A stretch of DNA of 59,453 nucleotides from an uncultured Collinsella sp. (GCA_900544645.1 UQWG01000007.1:1-59453), one strand, 5' to 3'; counted from the first letter of the stretch, positions 42,728 through 51,519 are shown. The notes: generated by a model from the letters alone, not told the origin. Program-made: numbers and translations.

Positions 42728-42757
42728 ATTGTAGCAATAAGCATGCGCTTACATCAA
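42728..42757 (-). promoter_or_regulatory. Promoter of the cyclophilin-TPR unit with an inverted repeat in the spacer
   Basis: Minus-strand -35 TTGATG (42752-42757) and -10 TACAAT (42728-42733), 18-base spacer. The spacer holds TAAGC and GCTTA four bases apart (42738-42751), a possible operator. Start expected near 42721. Confidence 0.6.
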
Positions 42758-42795
42758 TTGCGCACGTAGGTTATGCCGACTATGGCGAACTAATT

Positions 42796-43938
42796 TTAGG
42801 AACGCTGCTGCGGTTTCCAGGAACCCACATTGGCGTCGTACTGGTTCAGCGCGCTGTTGCCGCCCTGTGCGATGGGCGCCAGGATCTCGCTTTGGTGGGA
42901 ACTCATCGACTCACCATCAGGAATGGCCAACGAGATATCCCAGCTCTGGCAGATCACGTCAACGCGCTCATACATCCACTCGGCAAGCTGCTTTAGGTGG
43001 GCGATGTCGTCCGCATAGACCGTATCGTCCCGATACTTAAGGTTGTTGAGCTCATCTTGCGTCTTTTTGATCTGGTCGCGCAGGGCGTAGGCACTCTGCG
43101 ACAGCTCCTGACGGGTCGACAGCGGCGTTCGGAGATAGCCGTTGTTAAAGGAATCGATGACCTCGCCGATCTGGTCCTCGTCACCGTAGGACACGATGGT
43201 CTGATACAGACCGTCGAGCCTGGTATAGAGCTGATCATCGGTCAGCACGGTTTCTTCCTGGACCACCTCGGCAGAATCGTCCTGCTTGGTATCGTCCTCA
43301 GTCGCCTCGCCCTTTTGGCGCGTGGGGAAGGTCGTCTGCGCGGCCTGGCCAAACTGGTCATAGAAGCCAGGCATGACACCCATGGGATCGGCCGTCACGA
43401 ACCAATAGGCACCACCGCAAACGACGGCAAGGACCACGATGACGATGAGCGGCTTGGGGATATGACGCTTGTGCTTGTGATAGGCGTCCTCGTCGGGATG
43501 CACCTTGCGCTTGGGTTTTTGAGCATCGTCATGCAGGGAAACCGGCGTGGGAATATCGACCTTGGGAATACCGAAATCCTTATCAAAAGCCGGCAGCACG
43601 CAAGTCTCGTTAGGATCGGCGGCGTCCGAGAGCACCGCAGCGGCAGAGGCCGGCGCATGAGGCACCTCGGTATCGATCTGCTCTTGCGTTAGGCGCGGAA
43701 AGCCCGCCGTGCGGCCCGCTGCTAGGTCGGATGCGGCCGCGTCCTCGGAGAGGATTCCCGGAGCGGGGCGTCCGCATTTGGGGCACGTACGATCATGCGG
43801 AGAAAGACGGGCACCGCAGCCCTCACAGAACACGAACTCGGTGTGTTCGGGACCATCGCCCGGACCCACATAGGCGTTGCAGTAGGGGCAGAACGAGGCG
43901 CCGTCCTCGATAGTCTTAAGGCAATGCGGGCAGATCAC
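42796..43938 (-). CDS. Double zinc-ribbon, single-pass membrane protein
   Basis: No named gene recognised. It has about 380 residues from the GTG at 43938. The N-terminus has two zinc-ribbon modules (ICPHC with FCPYC, and FCEGC with TCPKC). A long acidic, low-complexity linker follows, then a basic HKHKRHIPK stop and one membrane helix (IVIVVLAVVCGGAYWFV). The about 180-residue extracytoplasmic part is helical (IGEVIDSFNNGY, LSQSAYALRDQIKKTQDEL). GAGG lies five bases before the GTG and this start gives the typical MICPHC opening; a TTG at 43968 is the alternative. Layout resembles the neighbouring TPR protein: cytoplasmic module, one helix, external domain. Confidence 0.78.
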   Translation of the reverse strand: MICPHCLKTIEDGASFCPYCNAYVGPGDGPEHTEFVFCEGCGARLSPHDRTCPKCGRPAPGILSEDAAASDLAAGRTAGFPRLTQEQIDTEVPHAPASAAAVLSDAADPNETCVLPAFDKDFGIPKVDIPTPVSLHDDAQKPKRKVHPDEDAYHKHKRHIPKPLIVIVVLAVVCGGAYWFVTADPMGVMPGFYDQFGQAAQTTFPTRQKGEATEDDTKQDDSAEVVQEETVLTDDQLYTRLDGLYQTIVSYGDEDQIGEVIDSFNNGYLRTPLSTRQELSQSAYALRDQIKKTQDELNNLKYRDDTVYADDIAHLKQLAEWMYERVDVICQSWDISLAIPDGESMSSHQSEILAPIAQGGNSALNQYDANVGSWKPQQRS

Positions 43939-44041
43939 GGCATCCTCTTTTCGAAGCAATTCAAACAATCGAGGTTAGAGCATAACATCGCCACGGCCCC
44001 ACAGGAACAAGGCACCAATTCAACATCGCCAGGGCGCGTAG

Positions 44042-46777
44042 CTACTTCTTCTTTTTGCTTGGCATCGAGACTTTGATGCCTTGGGCGGACTTGGTCACGC
44101 GAGAGCGCTTGGCTCCGGTACTCTTCTTTTTCTTGGGCTGGGCCTGGGCCACGCCCTCGAGTGCGCGGGCCTCGGCCTCGCGAGCGGTGCGATCTTCGCG
44201 ACGCTGCGCCATGTCGGCGGCAACGCGCTTGGCAAAACGTTCGGCCGTCGAGCCCGTCGAGCTCACCTTGCCGCCACCGCGACCCAGGCGGACGCGCACA
44301 CCGCGGCCAAAACCAGTTGCGGCATGACGACGACGCGGCTTGAGCGAATCCATCATCGTGGCGAGCTTAAAAAACACCGAGCAGGTAAAGACCACAATGA
44401 CAGCCAAGATAACCATCTGGCCCATCGACAGGTTGGCAATGGACAGCAGCTCTGGGAATCCGATAACGCCCACCAGGATGCCGGCGACTACAAACACAAA
44501 AAGCACCACACGTAAGGGCGTGAGAGGTTGCGAGATGCGCCAGATCAGGCTGACGCTCGCCGCGCACGACGTAAGCAAGCACATCGTAGACAGCGTGAGC
44601 TGGCTAAAGCCAAACACGCGCGCCACAAAGATATCGAGCGCCGCAGCCAAAATGACCGCAATCGACGCCGGCAGTGCACGCTTGAGTACGTTGGTCAAAA
44701 ACGCACCCTTCACGCGAGCATTGTTGGGCTCCAGCCCCAACACAAAGCCCGGCGCGCCGATGCAGAAGAAGTTGATGAGCGTCATCTGGATGGGCTCGAA
44801 GGGGTACGGCGGCAGCGCGATGCACAGCGCCGCCAGGCCCATCGAGAACAGCGTCTTGGTCAGGAACAGCGAGGCCGAACGCTGCAGGTTGTTGATGGAG
44901 CGACGGCCCTCGGCCACCACGGCGGGCATCGAGGCAAAGTCGTTGTCGACGAGTACGATCTCGGCCACGTTGCGCGCGGCATCGGAGCCGGCCGCCATGG
45001 CCACGGAGCAGTCGGCCTCCTTGAGCGCCAGCACGTCGTTGACGCCGTCGCCCGTCATGGCCACGGTGTGTTCGCGGCGCTTGAGCGCCTGCACGAGCTC
45101 GCGCTTCTGCTGCGGGGTCACACGACCAAAGACATGGTAGCGGTCCACAGCGGCATCGAGCTTGGCCGGCGTATCGAGCGTCGTGGCGTCCACATAAGCG
45201 TCCGCCCCCGGCACGCCCACCACGCGCGCGATCGACGACACCGTACGCGGGTCGTCGCCACTGATCACGTTGAGGGTCACGCCCTGCTCGTTAAAGTAGC
45301 CAATGGTCTCGGCCGCCGAGGTACGAATCTCGTCGCGGATGGTCACAAAGCCCACGGGCTCGGCCTCGCCCACCATATCGCCATCGGGTGTAAAGCCGTC
45401 CACGCGCGCCACCACGAGCACGCGGCAGGTATCGGCAAGCTCGGCGACACGGTTCTCGACCTGCGAAAACACACGCTCCGAAAGCACAAACTGCGCGGCG
45501 CCCATCACATAGGAGCCCTGCGCAAACGAAGCGCCACTCCATTTTTTAGACGACGAGAACGGAATGACCGACAGCGGCTCAGACACCTCGACCGGGCGAT
45601 CGGCGTAATAGTTGAGCAGCGCCTGGCAGGTCTCGTTGGCATCGGCCGAAGTCGCACGTGCCACGTTAGCCAGCGCAAAATCGAGCACTGTGGTATCGAC
45701 GGGAACAGCCGCCTCGTCCGAGTCCACGCCAAAGCCAACACCCTCAACAGGCAGCGGGTAGGTGCCCTCGACCTCCATGCGGCCCGACGTGATGGTGCCC
45801 GTCTTGTCCAGGCACAGTACATCGACGCGAGCGAGCGTCTCGATGCAGTAGAGCTGCTGCGCCAGCACCTTGCGGCGGGCCAGGCGCACCGTGGCGATGG
45901 CGAGCACCGACGAGGTCAGCAGCACCAGGCCTTGCGGGATCATCCCCAGCAGGGCGCCCACCGTGGACAGCAGCGCCGACGAAGGCACATGACCAGCCAA
46001 CAGCTCGGAGAAGCACCACGAAAGCGCGCTATCGCCCGGGGTTCCCGCGGCATCCCACAGCTCGCTCACGCTCGAGGCAAACAACGCTAAACCGAGCGGG
46101 ATCATGATGATGCTCGCAAAGCGCACAATGGCATTAAGCGCATTCATGATCTCGGAATTAACCTTTTTGACGTACTTGGCCTCGTTATTAATTTTGGCCA
46201 CGTAGTTGTCGGCGCCGACATGGATCACGCGGGCGCGCAGCAGGCCCGAGTCGATAAAGCTGCCGCTCATGAGCTCGGAACCGGGCTGTTTCTTAATAAG
46301 GTCGCTCTCGCCCGTCAGCAGACTCTCGTTCACGAGCGCCTCGCCCGAAACCACCACGGCGTCGGCGGGAATCTGGTCGCCGCGCCCCAGGCGAATGATG
46401 TCGTCGAGCACGATCTGGTCCAGGTCGAGCTCCACCTCGGCGCCGTCGCGCACCGCGATGGCCTTCTTGGAGGTCAGCAGCGTGAGCTTATCGACCATCC
46501 TCTTGGAACGCATGGACTGGATGACGCCAATAGCGGTATTGAGAAACACCACGAACAGGAACGTCAGATTCTTAAACGAACCGGTCAAAATGACCAGGAA
46601 CGCTAAGATCACGTTGATCAAATTGAACAGCGTGCAGAGGTTCTCGATGATGAGCTCTTTGACCGACTTGGTCTTGAGCTCCATGTTGCGGTTGATCTTA
46701 CCGGCGGCGATGCGCTCCTCAACCTCGGCGGTCGAGAGTCCGCGCTCGATATCCGTTGCTGCCATACCACGTCCCAT
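44042..46777 (-). CDS. P-type cation-transporting ATPase with a long basic C-terminal tail
   Basis: ATP-driven ion pump; the ion is not certain, but the layout resembles calcium-type (P2-like) bacterial pumps. It has about 911 residues. Actuator motif LLTGESD (near 155), phosphorylation motif DKTGTIT (near 325), and MTGDGVNDVLALKEADCSVA are all intact. Membrane helices fall at about 45-90, 215-300 and six more after about 630. The fourth helix has MIPQGLVLLTS, where related pumps have PEGL. The last about 105 residues are a Lys/Arg-rich cytoplasmic tail ending in PSKKKK. No strong ribosome binding site marks the start: GTG 46780, ATG 46777 and ATG 46765 are all possible. Confidence 0.9.
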   Translation of the reverse strand: MGRGMAATDIERGLSTAEVEERIAAGKINRNMELKTKSVKELIIENLCTLFNLINVILAFLVILTGSFKNLTFLFVVFLNTAIGVIQSMRSKRMVDKLTLLTSKKAIAVRDGAEVELDLDQIVLDDIIRLGRGDQIPADAVVVSGEALVNESLLTGESDLIKKQPGSELMSGSFIDSGLLRARVIHVGADNYVAKINNEAKYVKKVNSEIMNALNAIVRFASIIMIPLGLALFASSVSELWDAAGTPGDSALSWCFSELLAGHVPSSALLSTVGALLGMIPQGLVLLTSSVLAIATVRLARRKVLAQQLYCIETLARVDVLCLDKTGTITSGRMEVEGTYPLPVEGVGFGVDSDEAAVPVDTTVLDFALANVARATSADANETCQALLNYYADRPVEVSEPLSVIPFSSSKKWSGASFAQGSYVMGAAQFVLSERVFSQVENRVAELADTCRVLVVARVDGFTPDGDMVGEAEPVGFVTIRDEIRTSAAETIGYFNEQGVTLNVISGDDPRTVSSIARVVGVPGADAYVDATTLDTPAKLDAAVDRYHVFGRVTPQQKRELVQALKRREHTVAMTGDGVNDVLALKEADCSVAMAAGSDAARNVAEIVLVDNDFASMPAVVAEGRRSINNLQRSASLFLTKTLFSMGLAALCIALPPYPFEPIQMTLINFFCIGAPGFVLGLEPNNARVKGAFLTNVLKRALPASIAVILAAALDIFVARVFGFSQLTLSTMCLLTSCAASVSLIWRISQPLTPLRVVLFVFVVAGILVGVIGFPELLSIANLSMGQMVILAVIVVFTCSVFFKLATMMDSLKPRRRHAATGFGRGVRVRLGRGGGKVSSTGSTAERFAKRVAADMAQRREDRTAREAEARALEGVAQAQPKKKKSTGAKRSRVTKSAQGIKVSMPSKKKK

Positions 46778-46796
46778 CACGTCGCGTCGGTATAAG

Positions 46797-46830
46797 AAAA
46801 ACCGCCCGGACCATGCGAGGTTCGGACGGT
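46797..46830 (-). terminator. Intrinsic terminator after tRNA-Arg(CCG)
   Basis: Minus-strand stem ACCGTCCG.ACC with GGT.CGGGCGGT (one mismatch, one wobble) followed by five T. It lies between the tRNA and the P-type ATPase gene. Confidence 0.8.
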
Positions 46831-46841
46831 CTTACGTTCGA

Positions 46842-46918
46842 TGGTGCCCCATGTTGGATTCGAACCAACGGCCTTCTGCTCCGGAGGCAGACGCTCTAAT
46901 CCCCTGAGCTAATAGGGC
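46842..46918 (-). tRNA. tRNA-Arg (anticodon CCG)
   Basis: A 77-base cloverleaf including an encoded CCA. The acceptor stem GCCCTAT pairs with ATGGGGC (one G-T). The D stem GCTC/GAGC, anticodon stem TCTGC/GCAGA with loop CTCCGGA, and T arm GTTGG-TTCGAAT-CCAAC all close. Anticodon CCG reads the Arg codon CGG. Confidence 0.97.
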
Positions 46919-46929
46919 CAACGTTTGGC

Positions 46930-46959
46930 ATTATACCCAAGTGCACCACGGGCTAACAA
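46930..46959 (-). promoter_or_regulatory. Promoter of tRNA-Arg(CCG)
   Basis: Minus-strand -10 TATAAT, a perfect match (46930-46935), with -35 TTGTTA (46954-46959) and an 18-base spacer. The expected start near 46923 leaves about five bases before the tRNA 5' end. Confidence 0.75.
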
Positions 46960-47038
46960 AATAAAAGAAAAAGCTTTGCAATTCCGAGGAAGACGTGGCG
47001 CAACGGCCCACTTTAGAAGGCAAAAGCAAGTCAGATAG

Positions 47039-47122
47039 TATAAACTCTCATGCACCATATATACACGGCTCGCGATGCGGGCCGTTTTTGCAAAAGTTAT
47101 CCATCGAGGTGAGAGGCACACC
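47039..47122 (+). promoter_or_regulatory. Leader of the aromatic operon with terminator-like hairpin
   Basis: A TATAAA (47039-47044) is a possible -10, without a clear -35. Downstream, ACGGCTCGC pairs with GCGGGCCGT around a three-base loop (47065-47085) and runs into five T (47085-47089), only 33 bases before the first ATG. A 20-codon frame (ATG at 47050, TGA at 47110-47112) spans the hairpin and encodes one Tyr before it and Phe and Tyr after it. This could be an attenuator; no antiterminator could be assigned. The gap 46960-47038 shows nothing else. Confidence 0.45.
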
Positions 47123-48145
47123 ATGATTGCAATTCTAAAGCAGAGCGCCAGCGACGAGGCCGTCAGCCATATCGTCAGCTGGATTGAGAAAAAAGGCCTG
47201 AAGACCGACGTCTCGCGCGGCGAGAACGAGACGATCATCGGCCTGGTGGGCGATACGACCAAGATCGACCCGTTCCTGCTCGAGTCTATGGATGTCGTCG
47301 AGCGCGTGCAGCGCGTCTCCGAGCCTTTTAAGCGTGCCAACCGCAAATTCCACCCCGAGGATTCCGTCATCGACTGCGGCCACGGCGTCAAGATCGGCGG
47401 CGACCAGTTCCAGGTCATCGCCGGTCCCTGCTCCGTCGAGGGCGAGAACCTCATCCGCATCGCACGCCGCGTAAAGGCCGCCGGCGCCACGATGCTGCGC
47501 GGTGGCGCCTACAAGCCCCGCACCTCCCCCTACGCCTACCAGGGCATGGGCCCCGCCGGCCTCGACCTGCTGTGCGAGGCGTCTGCCGAGCTCGACATGC
47601 CGATCGTCACCGAGATCATGGACCCACGCGACGTACAGGTCTTCTTGGACAAGAAGATTGACGTCATGCAGATCGGCGCCCGCAACGCCCAGAATTTCCC
47701 CCTGCTCAAGGAGGTCGGCAAGACCCAGACTCCGATCTTGCTTAAGCGCGGCATGTCCGGCACGATCGACGAGCTGCTCATGGCCGCCGAGTACATCATG
47801 AGCGAGGGCAACGACAACGTCATCCTGTGCGAGCGCGGTATCCGCACCTTCGAGACCCGCACCCGCAACACCTTCGACCTCAACGCCGTGCCGGTGCTGC
47901 ACCACCTGTCGCACCTGCCCGTCGTCGCCGACCCCAGCCACGCCACCGGCTACACCCGCTACGTTGAGCCCATGGCGCTCGCTGCGACCGCCTGCGGTGC
48001 CAACGGCCTGGAGATCGAGGTCCACGACGAGCCGAGCCGCGCCTGGTCCGACGGCGCCCAGGCCCTCACCCCCGATCAGTTCGACGACACCATGCGCCGC
48101 ATCCGAGCCATCCGCGAGGTTGTCTGCCAAGAGACCATGGAGTAG
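47123..48145 (+). CDS. DAHP synthase (type I beta with N-terminal regulatory domain)
   Basis: First step of the shikimate pathway: condenses PEP and erythrose 4-phosphate. It has 340 residues. Residues 1-70 form a ferredoxin-like domain (IAILKQSASDEAVSHIVSWI) like that of Thermotoga-type DAHP synthases, where it mediates feedback inhibition by Tyr or Phe. The barrel has VIAGPCSVEGENLIRIAR, MLRGGAYKPRTSPYAYQG, IMDPRDVQVF, PILLKRGMSGTIDE, and the metal site PVVADPSHATGY. The ATG at 47123 follows AGAGG. It leads eight aromatic genes on the plus strand; tyrA follows after two bases. Confidence 0.96.
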   Translation: MIAILKQSASDEAVSHIVSWIEKKGLKTDVSRGENETIIGLVGDTTKIDPFLLESMDVVERVQRVSEPFKRANRKFHPEDSVIDCGHGVKIGGDQFQVIAGPCSVEGENLIRIARRVKAAGATMLRGGAYKPRTSPYAYQGMGPAGLDLLCEASAELDMPIVTEIMDPRDVQVFLDKKIDVMQIGARNAQNFPLLKEVGKTQTPILLKRGMSGTIDELLMAAEYIMSEGNDNVILCERGIRTFETRTRNTFDLNAVPVLHHLSHLPVVADPSHATGYTRYVEPMALAATACGANGLEIEVHDEPSRAWSDGAQALTPDQFDDTMRRIRAIREVVCQETME

Positions 48146-48147
48146 CC

Positions 48148-49062
48148 ATGGGTACGGTGAGAAACGCGCGCGTTAACCAGGGCGGCCCCAAGTGCGCCGG
48201 CATTGTGGGCCTTGGCCTCATCGGCGGCAGCTTTGCCCGCGGCTATGCACAGGCAGGCGTCCGCGTGCTGGCCTGGGACCCCGATGACGATGTCATGACG
48301 GCCGCCAGCATGGGCACTGTCGCCGGAGAGCTCAACGATAAGACACTCGGCGAATGCGACATCATCGTCCTGGCTTGCTACCCCGAGGCCTGCATCGAGT
48401 GGCTCGAGGCGCATGCCCAGGCGCTCGCCGACGCCACCGACACCGAGGCCATCATGGGGCCCGTGGTGATCGATACGGTGGGCGTCAAGGGCATCGTGTG
48501 CGAGCGCGCCTTTGAGCTTGCCCGCGAGCACGGCTTTTACTTTGTGGGCGCGCACCCCATGGCGGGCACGCAGTACTCGGGCTATGCGCACTCCCGCGCC
48601 GACCTGTTCCAGGGCGCGCCACTCGTGCTCGTGCCGCCCGCGGTGGACGATGCGCTCAAGCTGGAGCTTTTGGGCCAGGTGCGCGAGATGGTGCGCCCCT
48701 TGGGCTTTGGCAAGTTCAGCGTGACCAGCGCTGCCGAGCACGACCGCGTCATCGCCTTCACGAGCCAGCTTGCGCACGTGGTATCCAACGCCTACGTCAA
48801 AAGCCCCACTGCCCAGGTCCACCACGGCTTTTCGGCCGGCAGCTACCGCGACCTCACCCGAGTGGCGCACCTCAATCCACAGATGTGGTCTGAGCTCATG
48901 ATCGACGACGCCGACGCGCTCGCCTTCGAGATTGACCACCTGATCGAATCGCTCGGCGCCTACAGCCGCGCCCTTAAGGACCGCGACAAGCGCTATCTGG
49001 AGAATCTCCTTGCCGAGGGCGACCGCATTAAGCGCGCACTCGACGACGAGGCCTCCCACTAG
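48148..49062 (+). CDS. tyrA: Prephenate dehydrogenase
   Basis: Oxidative decarboxylation of prephenate to 4-hydroxyphenylpyruvate, committing to tyrosine. It has 304 residues. The NAD motif is CAGIVGLGLIGGSFARGYAQ. The catalytic histidine region is VGAHPMAGTQYSGYAHSRAD, and SQLAHVVSNAY is the helical-domain His segment. There is no C-terminal ACT domain, so feedback control is probably carried by the DAHP synthase and not by this enzyme. The ATG at 48148 lies two bases after the DAHP synthase stop. Confidence 0.95.
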   Translation: MGTVRNARVNQGGPKCAGIVGLGLIGGSFARGYAQAGVRVLAWDPDDDVMTAASMGTVAGELNDKTLGECDIIVLACYPEACIEWLEAHAQALADATDTEAIMGPVVIDTVGVKGIVCERAFELAREHGFYFVGAHPMAGTQYSGYAHSRADLFQGAPLVLVPPAVDDALKLELLGQVREMVRPLGFGKFSVTSAAEHDRVIAFTSQLAHVVSNAYVKSPTAQVHHGFSAGSYRDLTRVAHLNPQMWSELMIDDADALAFEIDHLIESLGAYSRALKDRDKRYLENLLAEGDRIKRALDDEASH

Positions 49063-49098
49063 ACCACCTATCACGCCAGGTCGAAAGGACCGAAGCTT

Positions 49099-50205
49099 AT
49101 GGCGATTACCATCGATATCGACACTGCACGCCCCTACCAGGTGCATGTTGGCACGTTTTTGCTGGAGCAGGCGGGACCGCTCGTGCGCGCCACTGCCGGC
49201 GGCACCAAGGCCGTCATCGTGACGGACACCAACGTGGGCCCGCTCTACCAGATGCCCGTTAAGCAGAGTCTGGAGGCGTCAGGCTACGAGGTGAGCATCT
49301 GCACCTTCGAGGCCGGCGAGACCCATAAGCGCGCAGAAACCTATGTTGCCATTTTGGAGTTTGTGGCCGAGCACGAGCTTTCGCGCTCCGACGTGATTGT
49401 GGCACTCGGCGGCGGCGTCGTGGGCGACGTGGCGGGCTTTGTGGCCGCCACCTACATGCGCGGCTGCAAGTTTGTGCAGATCCCCACGAGTCTGCTCGCC
49501 ATGGTGGATTCGTCGGTGGGCGGCAAGACCGCCATCGACCTGGCTGCCGGCAAGAACTTGGCCGGCGCCTTTTGGCAGCCGAGCGTGGTTATCGCCGACG
49601 TGGGGTGCCTGGCCACCCTCACGCCCGAGCAGTTCGCCGACGGCTGCGGCGAGGTCGTCAAGCACGCCGTGATCGCCGACCCGGAGCTTTTCGCCGAGCT
49701 GGAGAAGACCCCGCTCACGCTGGAGCTGCTCAACCGCGATGTGGCCCGCGTAGCACTCATCATCGCCCGCAACATCGACATCAAGCGCGCCGTGGTCGTC
49801 GCCGACGAGCACGAAACCAACCAGCGCAAGCTGCTCAACTTTGGACACAGCGCCGGACACGCCGTCGAAGCCTGTGAGCACTTTGAGCTCGGACACGGCA
49901 ACTGCGTGTCGATCGGCATGGGCATCATCACGCGCGCCGCGGCCCTGCACGGCATTTGCGATGCTGCACTGCCCGGTCGTATTGAGGAGCTCTGCGCCCG
50001 CCATGGCCTCAAGACCCGCTGCGACCTAGATGCCGATGCCGTCTTTGCCGAGGCGCTCCACGACAAGAAGCGCGCGGGCGACACCATCGACCTGGTGATT
50101 CCGCACGGCATTGGCCGCTGCAGCATCGACCGCACGCCGCTTTCCACTTTCCACGAACTCATTGCCGAGGGCCTCGGCCAGAAGGGAGACGCATCCGCAT
50201 GCTAG
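49099..50205 (+). CDS. aroB: 3-dehydroquinate synthase
   Basis: Converts DAHP to 3-dehydroquinate using NAD and a metal. It has 368 residues with VALGGGVVGDVAGFVAATYM, QIPTSLLAMVDSSVGGKTAI, ADGCGEVVKHAVI and RKLLNFGHSAGHAVE (metal His). The ATG at 49099 has AAAGGA upstream. Its last codons overlap aroA by seven bases, indicating translational coupling. Confidence 0.97.
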   Translation: MAITIDIDTARPYQVHVGTFLLEQAGPLVRATAGGTKAVIVTDTNVGPLYQMPVKQSLEASGYEVSICTFEAGETHKRAETYVAILEFVAEHELSRSDVIVALGGGVVGDVAGFVAATYMRGCKFVQIPTSLLAMVDSSVGGKTAIDLAAGKNLAGAFWQPSVVIADVGCLATLTPEQFADGCGEVVKHAVIADPELFAELEKTPLTLELLNRDVARVALIIARNIDIKRAVVVADEHETNQRKLLNFGHSAGHAVEACEHFELGHGNCVSIGMGIITRAAALHGICDAALPGRIEELCARHGLKTRCDLDADAVFAEALHDKKRAGDTIDLVIPHGIGRCSIDRTPLSTFHELIAEGLGQKGDASAC

Positions 50206-51518
50206 CCCGCATCACCCCGTCCCCGCTTAAGGGCACCGTTCCCGCCATCGCGTCCAAGTCGATGGCGCACCGTCTCATCATCTGCGCTGCGCTTGCCAAC
50301 GGCGAGACACACGTCGCCTGTAACACCACCTGCGCCGACATCGAGGCTACGGCGCGTTGCCTTACGGCCCTGGGTGCTCGCATCGAGACCGTCGAGGACG
50401 GCTTCCAGGTCCACCCCACCATGAAGAGCATTGAATTTGGCCTGCTCAAGGCCCTAGCCGGCGGCACGCTCGACTGCGGCGAGAGTGGCTCCACGCTGCG
50501 CTTTATGTTGCCCGTCGCCTGCGCGCTGGGCGCAGAAGCAACTTTTGTGGGTCAGGGACGCTTAGGCGCCCGCCCGCTGTCCCCGCTCTCGGACGAGATT
50601 ATCGCCGCCGGCTGCGACCTACAGGGTCTGGGCGGTTTTCCGCTCAAGACGAGCGGCCGCATGCGCCCGGGCACCTTTGTGCTTCCGGGCAACGTGAGCT
50701 CGCAGTATATCTCCGGCCTGCTGCTGGCGGCCCCGCTACTGGCCCAGCCCTCCTGTGTGCAAGTGACCGGCCTCATTGAGAGCCGCCCCTACATCAACCT
50801 GACGATCCAGGCCATGAAGGCCTTCGGCGTCGAGGTCAACGTCGAACGTATTCCGGCCAAGGACGGCCAGCCCGAGGTCACGAACTTCCGCGTAAACAGC
50901 GGATCGTACCGCACGCCCGGCAGCGTAGCCGTCGAGGGAGACTGGTCCAACGCCGCCTTTTGGCTGTGCGCCGGCGCCATCGGCACCGACCCCATCACCG
51001 TCGAGGGCGTGTCGCTGAGCTCCGCACAGGGCGACCGCAACGTGCTCGCCGCGCTTTCGCGCTTTGGTGCCCGCATCGTTCGCTCCACCAACGCCGCCAC
51101 CGTGCAGTCCGACAAGCTCGCCGGCTTTGAGATGAGCGCCCACGACATTCCGGACCTGGTGCCCGTCATCTCGGCCGTGGCATCGCTGGCACAGGGCCGC
51201 ACCTTTATCCGCGATTGCGCCCGTCTGCGTATCAAGGAATCCGACCGCCTGGTCACCACCACCCGCGAGCTCACCGCGCTGGGCGCGCAGGTGCGCATTG
51301 CCGGCGATGACCTCATCATCAAGGGTGTCGATGCCTTCACCGGCGGCGAGGTCGATTCGCACAACGACCACCGCATCGCCATGATGGCCGCCATCGCCGC
51401 GAGCCGCGCCACCGGCGAGGTCGTGATCCACGGCGCCGAGGCCGTCAACAAATCCTATCCCGATTTCTTCGACCACTACCGCCTACTGGGCGGCAAGGTC
51501 ACGCTCGAGGAGGAATAG
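50199..51518 (+). CDS. aroA: EPSP synthase (3-phosphoshikimate 1-carboxyvinyltransferase)
   Basis: Transfers enolpyruvyl from PEP to shikimate 3-phosphate. It has 439 residues. The substrate-binding opening is PAIASKSMAHRLIICAALAN, then LDCGESGSTLRFMLPVACAL, GQGRLGARPLSPL, and DIPDLVPVISAVAS (catalytic Asp). RIKESDRLVTTTRELTALGA and DSHNDHRIAMMAAIAA complete the signature. The overlap with aroB and the one-base gap to aroC show a tightly packed operon. Confidence 0.97.
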   Translation: MLARITPSPLKGTVPAIASKSMAHRLIICAALANGETHVACNTTCADIEATARCLTALGARIETVEDGFQVHPTMKSIEFGLLKALAGGTLDCGESGSTLRFMLPVACALGAEATFVGQGRLGARPLSPLSDEIIAAGCDLQGLGGFPLKTSGRMRPGTFVLPGNVSSQYISGLLLAAPLLAQPSCVQVTGLIESRPYINLTIQAMKAFGVEVNVERIPAKDGQPEVTNFRVNSGSYRTPGSVAVEGDWSNAAFWLCAGAIGTDPITVEGVSLSSAQGDRNVLAALSRFGARIVRSTNAATVQSDKLAGFEMSAHDIPDLVPVISAVASLAQGRTFIRDCARLRIKESDRLVTTTRELTALGAQVRIAGDDLIIKGVDAFTGGEVDSHNDHRIAMMAAIAASRATGEVVIHGAEAVNKSYPDFFDHYRLLGGKVTLEEE

Positions 51519-51519
51519 C

